From Pelobates cultripes (lineage: Eukaryota; Chordata; Amphibia; Anura; Pelobatidae), in contig OW240921.1 in NCBI GenBank assembly GCA_933207985.1, positions 22,114,000 to 22,177,999 of the forward strand: a DNA stretch of 64,000 bases, given 5' to 3'. This document shows, one piece after another, positions 52,690 through 62,468 of the stretch. Position 1 is the stretch's first letter. The number at the start of each line of letters is the position of its first letter. The translations under genes were made by a program, and so were the position numbers. The notes under the pieces were generated by a model. That model ran no database searches, was not told the origin of the DNA, and worked only from the letters and a program-made list of their open reading frames with translations.

Positions 52690-53622
52690 CCACTTCTGAT
52701 AGATGGACCCCATCCCGCCCAAAGTACCCAGGAAGCATACCTTCCAAATCCAGATGTCTCACCGCTTTACCCTCTATTCTCCTGAAAAAATTGCCATTGT
52801 CCCCTGACACTGGCCTACAGTGTCTGGGTTCCTAGCATACCTCCAGTGAAAACGCAGAACCATTTCAGACAACACTATCATATCTGAGACCAGCTCGTGT
52901 AGCCGGTCAAAATCCCTCTTCATCCCTTGTACCAAGACTCTCTAAGGGACCAGACCTATGTCATTACCCCCTGCATGTATCAATATATCTGGGGCCACTC
53001 CCCTCATTAACTTCCGAAAGATTTCGCCACTGACACCTTGCCAACTGAAACCTCGAAAACCAAACCACATTAGTGAAACTTGCTCCAGAGGAAAACCCAG
53101 CTGCATTCCACATGTCTGAATTGTGGCTCTCTTCTGTGCCAAGTAAACGTAAGAGTGGCCCACCAACCAGGCCACACAACCTAAAATGAAAACAAAAGTA
53201 ACATAACAGATTCCCCCATACCCCATCTTAACCCAGCCAATTAGGCCGCACATATTATTTAAACCAAATGGATTCCCACCTACCAATCCATTTGACCAAA
53301 CCATCCCGAGCCCTAAGTAAGAGGCTTTTTTTGTCGCCCGAATCCTGAATGAGTGGGTCCCTAACTGCCTGGGTTCCAAAACTAACTTTTGTAGACCTAG
53401 CCAAAAAACCTTAGAAAACTGAAAACGGGACAGGGTGGACCCATCCTCAACCCTTGGGCAAAAGTCGATATATGTATATATACATGACACCGGGTACCCG
53501 AGCCCAGGGTAAGCAGCCCTTCCCGAATACATTGGTCTTGGAGCGCCGAAGCAACACCCTGTCTGACCCCACATCCACAACATCTGACCATTGAATTTCC
53601 CCGACTCAGAGTTTGTTAACAC
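52690..53622 (-). pseudogene. Ngaro recombinase C-terminus joined to SGNH hydrolase-like domain
   Basis: One frame of 226 codons (53622 to 52942) covers two domains. Its first part is the catalytic end of a tyrosine recombinase: TLSRFQFSKVFWLGLQKL and LGTHSFRIRATKKASYLGLG with the HxxR motif (HSFR) near residue 90. The nucleophile Tyr region (expected soon after) reads VWSNGLVGG and seems lost. Its second part is hydrolase-like: VGHSYVYLAQKRA (block I, Gly-His-Ser), MWFGFRGFSWQGV, then HAGGNDIGLVP (block III, GxND). Beyond the stop at 52942 another frame continues the hydrolase to about 52690. The substrate of this domain in retroelements is unknown. Confidence 0.65.
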
Positions 53623-53689
53623 TCACCAGTTCGCCAATCTGAAATGCCCTGAAGAATGCCCACACAAAAGCCACCGAGAACAACACCTC

Positions 53690-54172
53690 TTCTTATCGTG
53701 AAAAAATTTTTTTGGGGAGAACTGCCACCAACCTTTGCAGGACCTTAAAGGACAGCGGCCTCCTCGTGTCCCATGACACCCTACCCTTTCTAAACCCCCA
53801 CAACGCGTGCCGATCTATGAAGTGCTTGGTTAAGTCCTCCAAACCCTGCAACTTAAACAGGAAAGTCAGTGCCGCCATATTCCGAACGATCGTGGATGGG
53901 GATGCCCGTCGTGTGAATAAGCAGCATAGAAACTACAAGAGTGTGTCCATGCGACCCACTTGCGACTGCCCTACCCCTGTGCAACCTGCAGCCTTGTCCC
54001 ACTCATCTTGTTGCACGATGCCCACGTGTCTGGAGCCAGCGAGTTCCTTATGCACCCTCCAAGCAGGATGTCCCGAGCCGCCACATCTCTTCCAGACAGG
54101 CATGGGCTTCCTCCTGCGCCCCTGGCGCCACTGATCGAAAGCGCTCCCACTGTAAACAAGACAAGGAATCAA
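53690..54172 (-). pseudogene. Ngaro tyrosine recombinase N-terminal domain
   Basis: Frames ILLGGCIRNSLAPDTWASCN (near 54060-54000) and FLFKLQGLEDLTKHFIDRHA, LWGFRKGRVSWDTRRPLSFK (53870-53720) match the SAM-like core-binding domain of Ngaro recombinases, with the LAPDTWASY-type start and the RRPVSFDTLQRL-type linker. They lie in different frames, so the gene is broken. Confidence 0.65.
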
Positions 54173-54361
54173 AGCAAAAAAAGTTACCTGCGCTCTCTCC
54201 CAAATCCCTATGTATATTTAAACAAATGGAGGTTATTTAATTACTCTCATGGCCATTGGAGGGAATGCCCGTCTGCCATGTCAAAGCAAACCTCTCAGTT
54301 GGGTCCTACACTAACCATTCACCTTGCTTCCTTGAGCTTCTGGCAAATATATCTCTAATGA

Positions 54362-54376
54362 GACAGAGGGGTATTT
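54362..54376. repeat. 15-bp target duplication, left
   Basis: GACAGAGGGGTATTT, repeated at 54759-54773. Confidence 0.85.
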
Positions 54377-54758
54377 AATTTTTTTCAAAATTCTTTATTT
54401 TGAAAGTTTTGTTTTGTGGGGCGTGGGTAAAGAAAGAAGAAAAAGGGTGTGTTTATGGTAAAAGTTTAACATAACATACAGGAGTATAGTAAAGAGGTCC
54501 AACATTTTGGGCAAACATGCCAATTGTTTTCAATTTCAATACGTGTTACATCAATGATTTCAATACGTGTTACATCTGAATAGACATTTTCTGCATTCTT
54601 GTTAGCTTCTATTAATTTGGTCTAAGGTTTGGGGTGGGGTACAGAAATAAAAGGGGTGGGGGATAGGGTATTCTTCCGTATACATTTCTGAATACTTATT
54701 CCTAGGCGTGGTAAGGGCACTCTTATGGAGGAATGAGATTATTCTTGGGGGTTAATAG
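54377..54758 (-). mobile_element. 5'-truncated retroposed LINE or SINE tail
   Basis: 382 bp flanked by a perfect 15-bp duplication. The left side begins AATTTTTTTTCAAAATTCTT, so on the minus strand the insert ends in an A-rich tail. No coding motif is left. Family unknown. Confidence 0.7.
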
Positions 54759-54773
54759 GACAGAGGGGTATTT

Positions 54774-56117
54774 TTTATATCCACCCCTACATGCTTCTTA
54801 ACCCTTAATAGGGAACACATGGGATGGGCGGCAGTATTGTAACATAGCTGTGTGTTACAAAAGTGAATCCAAAGACAAAAAAAAAAAAGTCCTCTGCTCA
54901 AACCAGTAATGGTGTAACCGCGGCTGGTTCCCTTATTTACCATTATAACGTCTTAGAGCATAGAACTTAGTAGGGCTAACCATACAGATATCTTAGCCAT
55001 AATTTCATATAGTTAGTAAGAGATCCTCCATTTAACATATATAAATAATTGAAAATACAATATAAAATAAGGATTGTCTTGGAAGCAATACAGTTTTGTC
55101 TTTTTGATATTTTATTATATAAAAATATAAATATAGACATATAAAATCCATTGCAATAATTTATAGCAGAGTTTATAAGATTAAACTAAATGCTTGCAAA
55201 TATCATTAATAGGTTAACATACCCTTCTGAACATGTCATCATGTCAGCCTCTCTGTCATTTTAAGATGGAGCAGCGTCTGTCTCAAAGTCTCTCCTCTGT
55301 GTCTTAACATTTAAAAGTACACCTATTTATACCTTAGGTGTCTCCATTTTAGGGTTACTGTAGTTCATATATTAAAAAGTAACACTTCTTTTACTTTATT
55401 CAATTTAGGACCTCCCTTAACTTGGCAAAAATACAAGTTCATAACTAAAGGGTGTGTACGTCATGGAAATTTTCCTGACTTAGTTCAAGATGGCATCTTG
55501 AAGTCTGAACATCCTTAACCCGTTTTCAGTTTTCTAAGGTTTTTTATCAGGTGACTGATAAGGGCTGCATAGCACTGTCTGAGGAGCGTCACTCGGGGGC
55601 CGCAGGAGACACCGTGACAGGACTGGATTAAAGAAAGGAGAAGAAGGGAGAGGGTCACCTATACGGATCCTAAAGCGCCTAATTCTGAGCTAGATTTATA
55701 GCTCAGAAAATTGTGAGTTGCCATTTGGCCCATACTTTAAATTTATTCTCACCAATTTACATACAATCTGCACTATGTTATGTATTTTTCTCTGTTTTAC
55801 CTTAAGGTTAACAAAAAATAATTGATTAACATAGAAGGAAAAATTGGGTAAACTTTCATATTCAATTCTGCACATAAGCGTTACACCGGTACTGCCTACT
55901 ACTTTCTAGCCTTGAAGCTTGTTTATGCATTATTGTTATTGTAATTCGTCTGGGACAAAATGGCGCAAACATATTATGCACTGAGGTTATTGCTTAAAGA
56001 AACATCTATAAAAAAACAATATGTTCCATTTCTAACACCTTGTCAGTTTGCAATATCTCTTAAAGACAAAGTACACAGTTTAAGATATACAACATTTCAT
56101 TCCAAAGCTTGTAATAT
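54774..56117. other. AT-rich DNA within the Ngaro region
   Basis: No protein similarity recognised. TTCAAGATGGCATCTTGAA, an imperfect palindrome with two AAGATGGC-like cores, lies near 55486. The segment may be a further insertion or a decayed RT region. Confidence 0.4.
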
Positions 56118-56410
56118 TTACATTCGCCCACAACAATGGGAGTTTGAGCACAGGTCTTTTTCTGCATTTGGAAACAAGGAATCAGCCACCACATTCAACA
56201 GCCCAGGCACCTGAACAGCCTGGAAAACAATATTACATGACATGCAAAACAATACGAAATGCCTGAGCAAGCGCACCAACAGAACCAAAGAGGCAGTCAA
56301 GTTATTGACAGCCTGCACCATGTTATGCATGAAAAAGACAACCCTTCTGTCCCAAAGAACAGTCCCCCAAAAAGAGTTATGGCAACCACCAACGGGAATA
56401 ACTCAAAAAA
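56118..56410 (-). pseudogene. Ngaro RNase H remnant
   Basis: Minus-strand frames FELFPLVVAITLFGGLFFG (56420-56360) and MVQAVNNLTASLVLLVRLLR then FQAVQVPGLLNVVADSLF (56330-56140) match the RNase H end of Ngaro pol. The Glu is in the ELFPLVVA helix and the Asp in NVVADSL; the central Asp (normally in a DNMVVVQ-type motif) has decayed. A frame change separates the two parts. Confidence 0.65.
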
Positions 56411-56429
56411 ACGTTCTGCATGATAGGGT

Positions 56430-57205
56430 TTTCTTTCCAGGCATCCGGCCACCCTCCGCACACCACCAACCCGCAAAATATGCTCCAAACCCAAAACTAC
56501 CAGAGGCATCTCTTCCTTCACTACCCACTCCAAGAAGGTACTAAACGGCCCAGCTTGTGCTGTTGGCAGTGGAAGACTTACCCCACTTAAAGCATATGGT
56601 GATCCCATAAGCCCCCCGCAACCAGAGCATTCATGCTTAAATCTGCATGAGTCCCCCCATTTACATTGGCTCTCATTAAAGAGCCAGTACAAGCCTTTCT
56701 TCTGACTGGCCGACGAAGAGGCAACCATGCAAGGGTGCACCCTTCTGCACCATCATCGATTTCATCCAGAGCGGCAGGTCCATCTGGTCCCATCACATAC
56801 CCGGATTGGCGGGCAAGCGCTGCCCGGAATTGCTCGTCATACCGCCACCATGTCAAGCCACAGTAAGTCCGGTAGGCTTCTCAGATCCCATCTAGATAGC
56901 AGAATAGCTGGGAACAACGGTCAGGAGATTTCTCCAAAAACACGCTTGCTGTCGCACCACATCCGGGATTCCCTGTCACCATATCAAGCCACAGTAAGTC
57001 CGGTAGGCTTCTCAGATCCCATCTAGATAGCACAATAGCTGGGAACAACCGTCAGGAGATTTCTCCCCAAACACGCTTTCTGTCGCACCACATCTGGGAT
57101 TTCCCCTGTTAACTCAGCCTTCTTGCCGACTACCCCCGAGGTTACAGATACCAGTGAGTTCCCCCCCAGCCCCACCTTAGCCATCACCAATAGTTGTGCC
57201 TGCAA
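56430..57205 (-). pseudogene. Ngaro capsid-like ORF with CCCH finger
   Basis: Frames on the minus strand give, in order, AQLLVMAKVGLGGNSLVSVT (57200), TWWRYDEQFRAALARQSGYV (56855) and LFNESQCKWGDSCRFKHECS with GCGG (56690-56610). The middle motif (W.YDe.FR) and the C-x5-C-x5-C-x3-H finger followed by ECSGCGG are typical of the capsid-like ORF of vertebrate Ngaro elements. A 131-bp tandem duplication and several frame changes break the gene. Confidence 0.65.
56845..57108. repeat. 131-bp tandem duplication
   Basis: CAAGCCACAGTAAGTCCGGT ... CACATCCGGGATTCCC occurs twice in a row, at about 56845 and 56976, with about six differences. Confidence 0.9.
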
Positions 57206-58660
57206 CCCATGCCCCGGTGTCCCCCATTGGAGGAACCCTCACGCTACTGAAATGTGACCCCTGCCACCCCCCCGAGCTCCAAGTGCCCAAAAATTATGAT
57301 TAGGATTCACCACCAGAACACCCGGCCATCAACTAGATGAGGGACCGGAGCTTCGTTGCCATGCAATTGTTCCTCAGCCTGGTCCCGCCACAGGACCGTG
57401 GGAGAGCGGCTTGCAGATGTGCAGGTAGAAGATAGCCAGGGTAAAATGTTAACCAGTGACCTCACCAGCCCCTCTTCCCTGCTCTCCCGTCATGAAGCCC
57501 TGCTGTGGCATCTACCAAACTAGCCCAAATGGCCGCCCTGCATCACCTACCTAGGTGGTGAGCTTCAGCTAGAGTACCTAGAAGCTCTGCGCCAATAACT
57601 GCACCTCCTGCCTGGGGACGCTGCTCGCCCCCTGCTGTGATGCCTAGCAGCAGGGCTTCTATCCCCGCTCAGTAGTGGATCACCTATCACCGTGGCACCT
57701 GTGCCTGTTCACGTGACGCTCCTCTCTCCTCGTCCCAGTATGCACTACACCTCGCCTGACAGCACCCCCTCTGGCCCTCTCGTGTAGCCACATACCCACT
57801 GTTCCCCTCCGCTGACAGCTTAGCGCGCTGTTGCCGCTCAGAGTTGCGCAACGCTGACCCTAGCTGAGCCGTATCCGTGACCTAGCTATCAGTCCCCTCC
57901 TGGCATACACAAGGCCCTTCCCTGTGCCAGCAGCCTCCTTACTAACCTGACCGCCTAGCACAGAGCCAGTAGCCGCAGTTCACAGCCTGACACCCCAGCA
58001 ATAGGGGCCGGCTCCTGCAGATCTCCTCCCTCCCTGTGAAGTAATGGCCCTAGCCCGCTGTCCCTTGAGCCCAGGATACATCCCTGCCTGCCCATGGTGC
58101 CTGGGCCCAACTTACTGGGAACATGGGAGGCGCCTCCAGCTGTGTCTTCATTCCAGGTGGCTCTCCCAGGTACCAAGGAGCCTCCATTGAGTCTTGTGCC
58201 TGCCAGCCGTCTGATGGCAGGTGATCTCCTGGCTGCAAAATGCGGCCATGTGAACACCTGCTCCTGGCCTGCAGAGGGAGGATCTCCTGCTGCAGGCCGT
58301 TGCGCCGGACTTGAACCTTCTGGTCCACTCCCTGGCTCTACGGCCCCCCGGCAGCCATACATGGGCTCCTCATGTGGCGATGAGCCGGCACCTCACTGGG
58401 GCTCAGTTGTTGTGGAGGCCTACTCCTCTGCGCAGGCTGGCACCCTGGAACCTTCATGGCGGCCGTGGACGGCTCTACTCCCCCAATCCTCTCCTGCAGC
58501 CATGCGAAACCACGATCTCTCACGACAGCATGAACTCCAGCCAGGAACTCTTCAGTCTAATCCATCTGGAAAACAAACCGAAAACCCACACAAGGCAACA
58601 GGTAAGTGCAGATTTGATTAAGATGGCGACTACTCAAGATGGCCTAAAACCCTGCCCCCT
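57206..58660 (-). other. GC-rich 5' part of the Ngaro element
   Basis: C-rich on the + strand, without a conserved frame. The longest minus-strand frame (57955-58362) has no family resemblance. It ends near AAGATGGCGACTACTCAAGATGGCC (two AAGATGGC words). Probably leader sequence. Confidence 0.35.
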
Positions 58661-58920
58661 CCATTAACCTTCCCACTTAACTCTTCCCCGTGCCTAATTC
58701 CTGACCCTGTCAAGGCCCATTCCCCTGCTGCGTTGTTCCATGGGCTACAATTTCAGACCTGTTTTCTTTTTGTATCTTTTTTTCAGTTTCTATAAGTGAC
58801 AAACAGTTAGAAGTAGTAATGATTTTTCTCTTGAAAGTTCCATGTTTTAGCCAGTTGTCCAAATTCATGGTTGTTGGATGGTAAAATAAACAAAACACTT
58901 CTCTAATCTAAAAAAAAAAA
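58661..58920. other. unassigned sequence
   Basis: No gene; A-run at 58910-58925. Confidence 0.5.
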
Positions 58921-59175
58921 AAAAAGATTTCACTACCTGACTGCAATGGATGCTGAACTTAATGTAAGCAGGATTTTGAGTCAGTCTTTGAGAAAAAAAT
59001 ATTATCACACTTTAAAACAGATCTCACTACGTGACTGCAAAGGATGTTTAAAAAGCACTTAGAACTTAACCATAAGCAGAATTTTGAGTCAGTCTTGGAA
59101 TGTAAAAAACACTTTAGTACAGATTTCACTACCAGACTGCAAAGTATGCTGTTTTAACAGCTCTTAGAAATAATT
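58921..59175. repeat. three diverged tandem units of about 100 bp
   Basis: GATTTCACTACCTGACTGCA, GATCTCACTACGTGACTGCA and GATTTCACTACCAGACTGCA start successive units at about 58926, 59021 and 59122. The first two also share AGCAGGATTTTGAGTCAGTC / AGCAGAATTTTGAGTCAGTC. Confidence 0.75.
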
Positions 59176-59983
59176 TTTATATATATATATATTACTGATT
59201 TCTACAGATAGTAAGCAGAAAAAAGTATACGTACATAAATGTAACCAACAAAAAATATGAGAGCTACTTGTTTTCAGCTGCAGACTTTTAACACAATCTC
59301 TACAAAAAATAAATAAATAAACATATCCCTATATGCCACAATGGGCACTACTCCAAAGGGCAGTAAGAGAAATCCTCACTCCTGTGGGCAATATTGTGAG
59401 CTGAGCGTCTGCCTGAATACTTCCACTCTATCACTGAGTGCATATGAAATGACTGATGGCAGTCACGCATAATGGCACAACAATGAAAAACCAGAGCACA
59501 CCCTATCCACTAAACAGCTACTTTGGTGCTGACAGATTTTATAAGTTTTATTAAAAGCACCTAATCGAGGTAACAAAAAATTGGGATTTTTTTTTACTGC
59601 ATGTATTTGCCACCCTCCACCCCCCCAGCAGCACCCCATTTTAAGACTAATAATCTATATATCCCCTTTGTTGTGATGGAAAGTATGAAATGCTTGATTG
59701 AAATAAATTGTGTTGCCCTGTGTGTTATTTCTAACAGGTCTTTTCTCAGATCTGAGGGCGATAAGCAGAAAGCATAAATTTGGTGACAAGTCCATGGCAG
59801 TGTGAGAGACCTGAGAAATCTACAGTCATATAGTCATATTCCACATTCTGTTTACATTTTGTTTTGACCAGAACATGTACAATGGCCTCTGTCCTTAAGG
59901 GGTTAAGTCCACATGGTATAAATAAAATAAACTAACATTCTACAGTGAACAAAAACAAACAGATTAGAACAATTCAATCTAAA
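59176..59983. other. unassigned AT-rich sequence
   Basis: No gene or repeat boundary recognised, apart from a short (TA)n at 59179-59191. Confidence 0.5.
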
Positions 59984-60128
59984 TTTTACCACATGACAGG
60001 AGGCTTCATATTTGCATATCTTTCTTTACTGAAAACTCCAGCAGCATAGAAACAGTAACAACCAATCAGAAAAAAGATATGATGCCCATAAAGGGCCCTG
60101 TCTATGACATCACTTCCTCTTTCTTTGC
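59984..60128. repeat. left ITR of the DIRS element
   Basis: Aligned by words with the minus-strand reading of 41165-41324; the right partner is beyond the window. Confidence 0.7.
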
Positions 60129-61234
60129 TGCTCCAGCCATATACAGGTCAGAGTAATTTTACCTCTAGTATACCTTATGTATTGCTGTATTTTTTATTGT
60201 GTTTTTATTGTACTACTTTTACCCCTGACTGCCTATACTGTCCCCCCTACTCTTTAGTATTTCCCCTCTGTGTCTCTGTTCTGCTGTGTTATTTTTCCAC
60301 CTTATTTCTCTTTCGGCGGTCCGCGGGCGGCGCGGCCGTCGGTGCCACGCTCACCACGCGGACCCGCTTTTTTCTCCACACACAGGGGCTGTTGGGGACG
60401 GGTGGAGGGTAGCCGGGGTTTTTATTTTTAGTTTGCCGCGTTTGTCTCCACCTCGCTCGCGGCCGCGAGCGAGACACCTCTATCCACGCGGCCGGCGGCC
60501 ATCTTGGATCTCGCGGCTCGCGAGATCCGCGACGGCCGCCTCACCTTCATTCACGGCGTTTCGGGATTCACCCGATCGCCGCCACGATACCGGGGAGTGC
60601 CCTCAGGGTGACCCCCAGCTGCTCACAAGTGCCCACCATATTTTTTATGCTACACCTACACCCTTCAAGGGTGTGCTTTTTCCTACACTGTATTTATGCC
60701 TCAGTGAGGCAGAGAAATTGCATGCACAGGAAATGTATTATGAAGTTGACTATTAAAGGCTCTTTATCAATTGTACAGATTGACTCACTGTCCCTTGCTG
60801 GGACATATACATTCATACCCCACAGGGGATCTGACATTACTTTACCCTCAGGGGTATGCTATATTAATTACCCTACACAGGGTCATATCACACGACTGTA
60901 CCTAAGGGTGCAAATTTATGTGGGTGTCCTCTGGGTATTTTTTCATGGCACACCACCTGGGGTGACCCCCCAGATACGCATGCAAGGGCGCTGACGACCC
61001 AATTTAATTGATGTGGGTGTCCTCTGATTGCCACGGCACACCACCCGGGGCGAACCCCGTTGATATGCACAAGGGCCAATACCTCCTAGGTACTGAGATA
61101 CGCATATTGCCCTGAATCATATATTACGTGCATATAGAGCCTTTTAAACATACGCAGAGTCAATCTATATCTGTACGTGGCTCTCCTCCACTGAACCTTG
61201 TTTTCGCCCAACAGGTCGATACAAGCCCCAGATC
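60129..61234 (+). other. DIRS leader with CpG-rich block and hairpin array
   Basis: 60310-60590 is CpG-rich and contains GCCATCTTGGATCTCGCGG with the complementary CTCGCGAGATCCGCG. From 60658 to 61091 about ten short hairpins follow one another: ACACCCTTCAAGGGTGT (60658), GCCTCAGTGAGGC (60698), TCCCTTGCTGGGA (60791), CCCCACAGGGG (60818), TACCCTCAGGGGTA (60843), ACCCTACACAGGGT (60870), CCTAAGG (60901), GGGGTGACCCC (60959), GGGGCGAACCCC (61047) and TACCTCCTAGGTA (61079). The last part is also a roughly 94-bp tandem duplication (60919 and 61013, GTGGGTGTCCTCTG). Confidence 0.6.
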
Positions 61235-62422
61235 ATGGAAGATATTCAAAGCACCCAAGACTTCCAAACCATGATCAACGCCGCCGTGGCGGCTTCAGTA
61301 GAAAAGGCCCTCTTACGGGCGCTACCCCACGGCCAAGATGACACAAACCCCCCTGAACGCATAGAAGCTTCAGGCTCTGAGGTGTCAAAGGCCAAGAGAC
61401 AGAGGAAGGTTTCGAGTCCTCCCTCCACCAAGACTAGGGGCAAGTTGCCCGTCAAGCGCATTAGGAACGCGGACCGACAACCCACGTCCTTCCCGCCTCA
61501 ATCCTCGGACGAGGACGAGGCCTATATGCCACAGGCACTGGATGTGGTGGACGAGTGGCACGGGGACGGCTCGCCCTCAGACGACGAAGAATGGCAAGAC
61601 CTCCCCCCCACCTCTTCAAAGTATGTCAAGGAGACCTTTCTCGGCAACCGGGCCAAGGAACTCGATGACGACCTCCACACCGGCCAGTCTGAAGACGGGG
61701 TCTTCTTGGACGACCAAGGGACACCGCTGTTCGACCCGCGCACCATCCGACACCCACGGTCCTCGGAATGGACACTGCCAGATCACCTGGCGAAGTTCAT
61801 ACATTACTGGCTGCGCAAACCGCTGGAGAAGGAGGTACGGGCACGCCTCAGGACTGAATGTCCCAGGCCGCTAATTCCCGACAAGGTGGCGCTGACGCCC
61901 GAATTCGACGACACTATGGTGGTCTTCATGTCACGCACGGGCAGGGACCCACGCAAAGGGGCGGAAAAGGGCATGAAAGCGGCACAGGACAAAGTGCTGG
62001 ACTTGCTCGGCCCCATTGCCAAGATGCTATACTTCGCGGACCTCGCTCTCAGCCAAGACTCTCAACTGGACCCCCATGTCATCCGTGAATGGGCTCAACG
62101 CGCTGTGTGTCTACTGGGCAATGCTAATGCCGCACTTTGTGTCGAAAGGCGCAGATCGGCACTAATACGTATTGACAGCAAGCTCCTGGACCTCGGGGCT
62201 AAAGAATTCGGACCAAAAGCTCATGGCCTACTTTTTGGCGATGCCTTCATCGCGGAACTTAAAAGGCACGTGAACCTATTCACGACCCTGAACAAGGCTC
62301 AAACCTCTCTCAAACAGGTGTTCCACACCCCATCCACAAGAGGTGTTTTTGGAAGGGCTGGTCGACAACGGAACCGTGCCACCAGCCGTTTTTGGGCCTC
62401 AGGTTCCAGACCTTTCCCATGA
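61235..62422 (+). CDS. DIRS gag-like protein
   Basis: 395 residues, open from Met to stop. The N-terminus is short and helical (DIQSTQDFQTMINAAVAASV), followed by a basic stretch (SKAKRQRKVSS ... RGKLPVKRIRNADR) and an acidic region (SSDEDEAYM, SPSDDEEW). The C-terminal two-thirds is the conserved DIRS block: LPDHLAKFIHYWLRKPLEKE, RTECPRPLIPDKVAL, ILYFADLA-type helix, IREWAQRAVCLLGNANAALC, HGLLFGDAFIAELKRH and LNKAQTSLKQVF. A decayed homologue is at 44600-45756. The protein probably packages element RNA; this is inferred from its place. Its 3' end overlaps the next ORF in the +1 frame. Confidence 0.85.
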   Translation: MEDIQSTQDFQTMINAAVAASVEKALLRALPHGQDDTNPPERIEASGSEVSKAKRQRKVSSPPSTKTRGKLPVKRIRNADRQPTSFPPQSSDEDEAYMPQALDVVDEWHGDGSPSDDEEWQDLPPTSSKYVKETFLGNRAKELDDDLHTGQSEDGVFLDDQGTPLFDPRTIRHPRSSEWTLPDHLAKFIHYWLRKPLEKEVRARLRTECPRPLIPDKVALTPEFDDTMVVFMSRTGRDPRKGAEKGMKAAQDKVLDLLGPIAKMLYFADLALSQDSQLDPHVIREWAQRAVCLLGNANAALCVERRRSALIRIDSKLLDLGAKEFGPKAHGLLFGDAFIAELKRHVNLFTTLNKAQTSLKQVFHTPSTRGVFGRAGRQRNRATSRFWASGSRPFP

Positions 62423-62468
62423 CTTCGCCACCCGACCCATTCAAAACGCTCCCCCTCCCCCAATCCAC

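Larger units (their letters stand above)
52682..58660 (-). mobile_element. decayed Ngaro-type retrotransposon, minus strand
   Basis: On the minus strand, from high to low coordinates: capsid-like ORF (about 57200-56430) with a CCCH finger, RNase H (56410-56118), tyrosine recombinase (54160-53190) and an SGNH hydrolase-like domain (53190-52690). The reverse transcriptase is missing: the capsid frame passes almost directly into RNase H. This gene set, with a hydrolase after the recombinase, is known from vertebrate Ngaro elements. A LINE tail (54377-54758) and about 1.2 kb of unidentified DNA lie between RNase H and recombinase. Split direct repeats were not found, so the outer limits are estimates. 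Confidence 0.65.

Noticed and set aside
57955..58621. ORFs of 90-175 codons on both strands in the GC-rich block
   Set aside because: GC-rich DNA is open by chance; no conserved motif and opposite strands are equally open.
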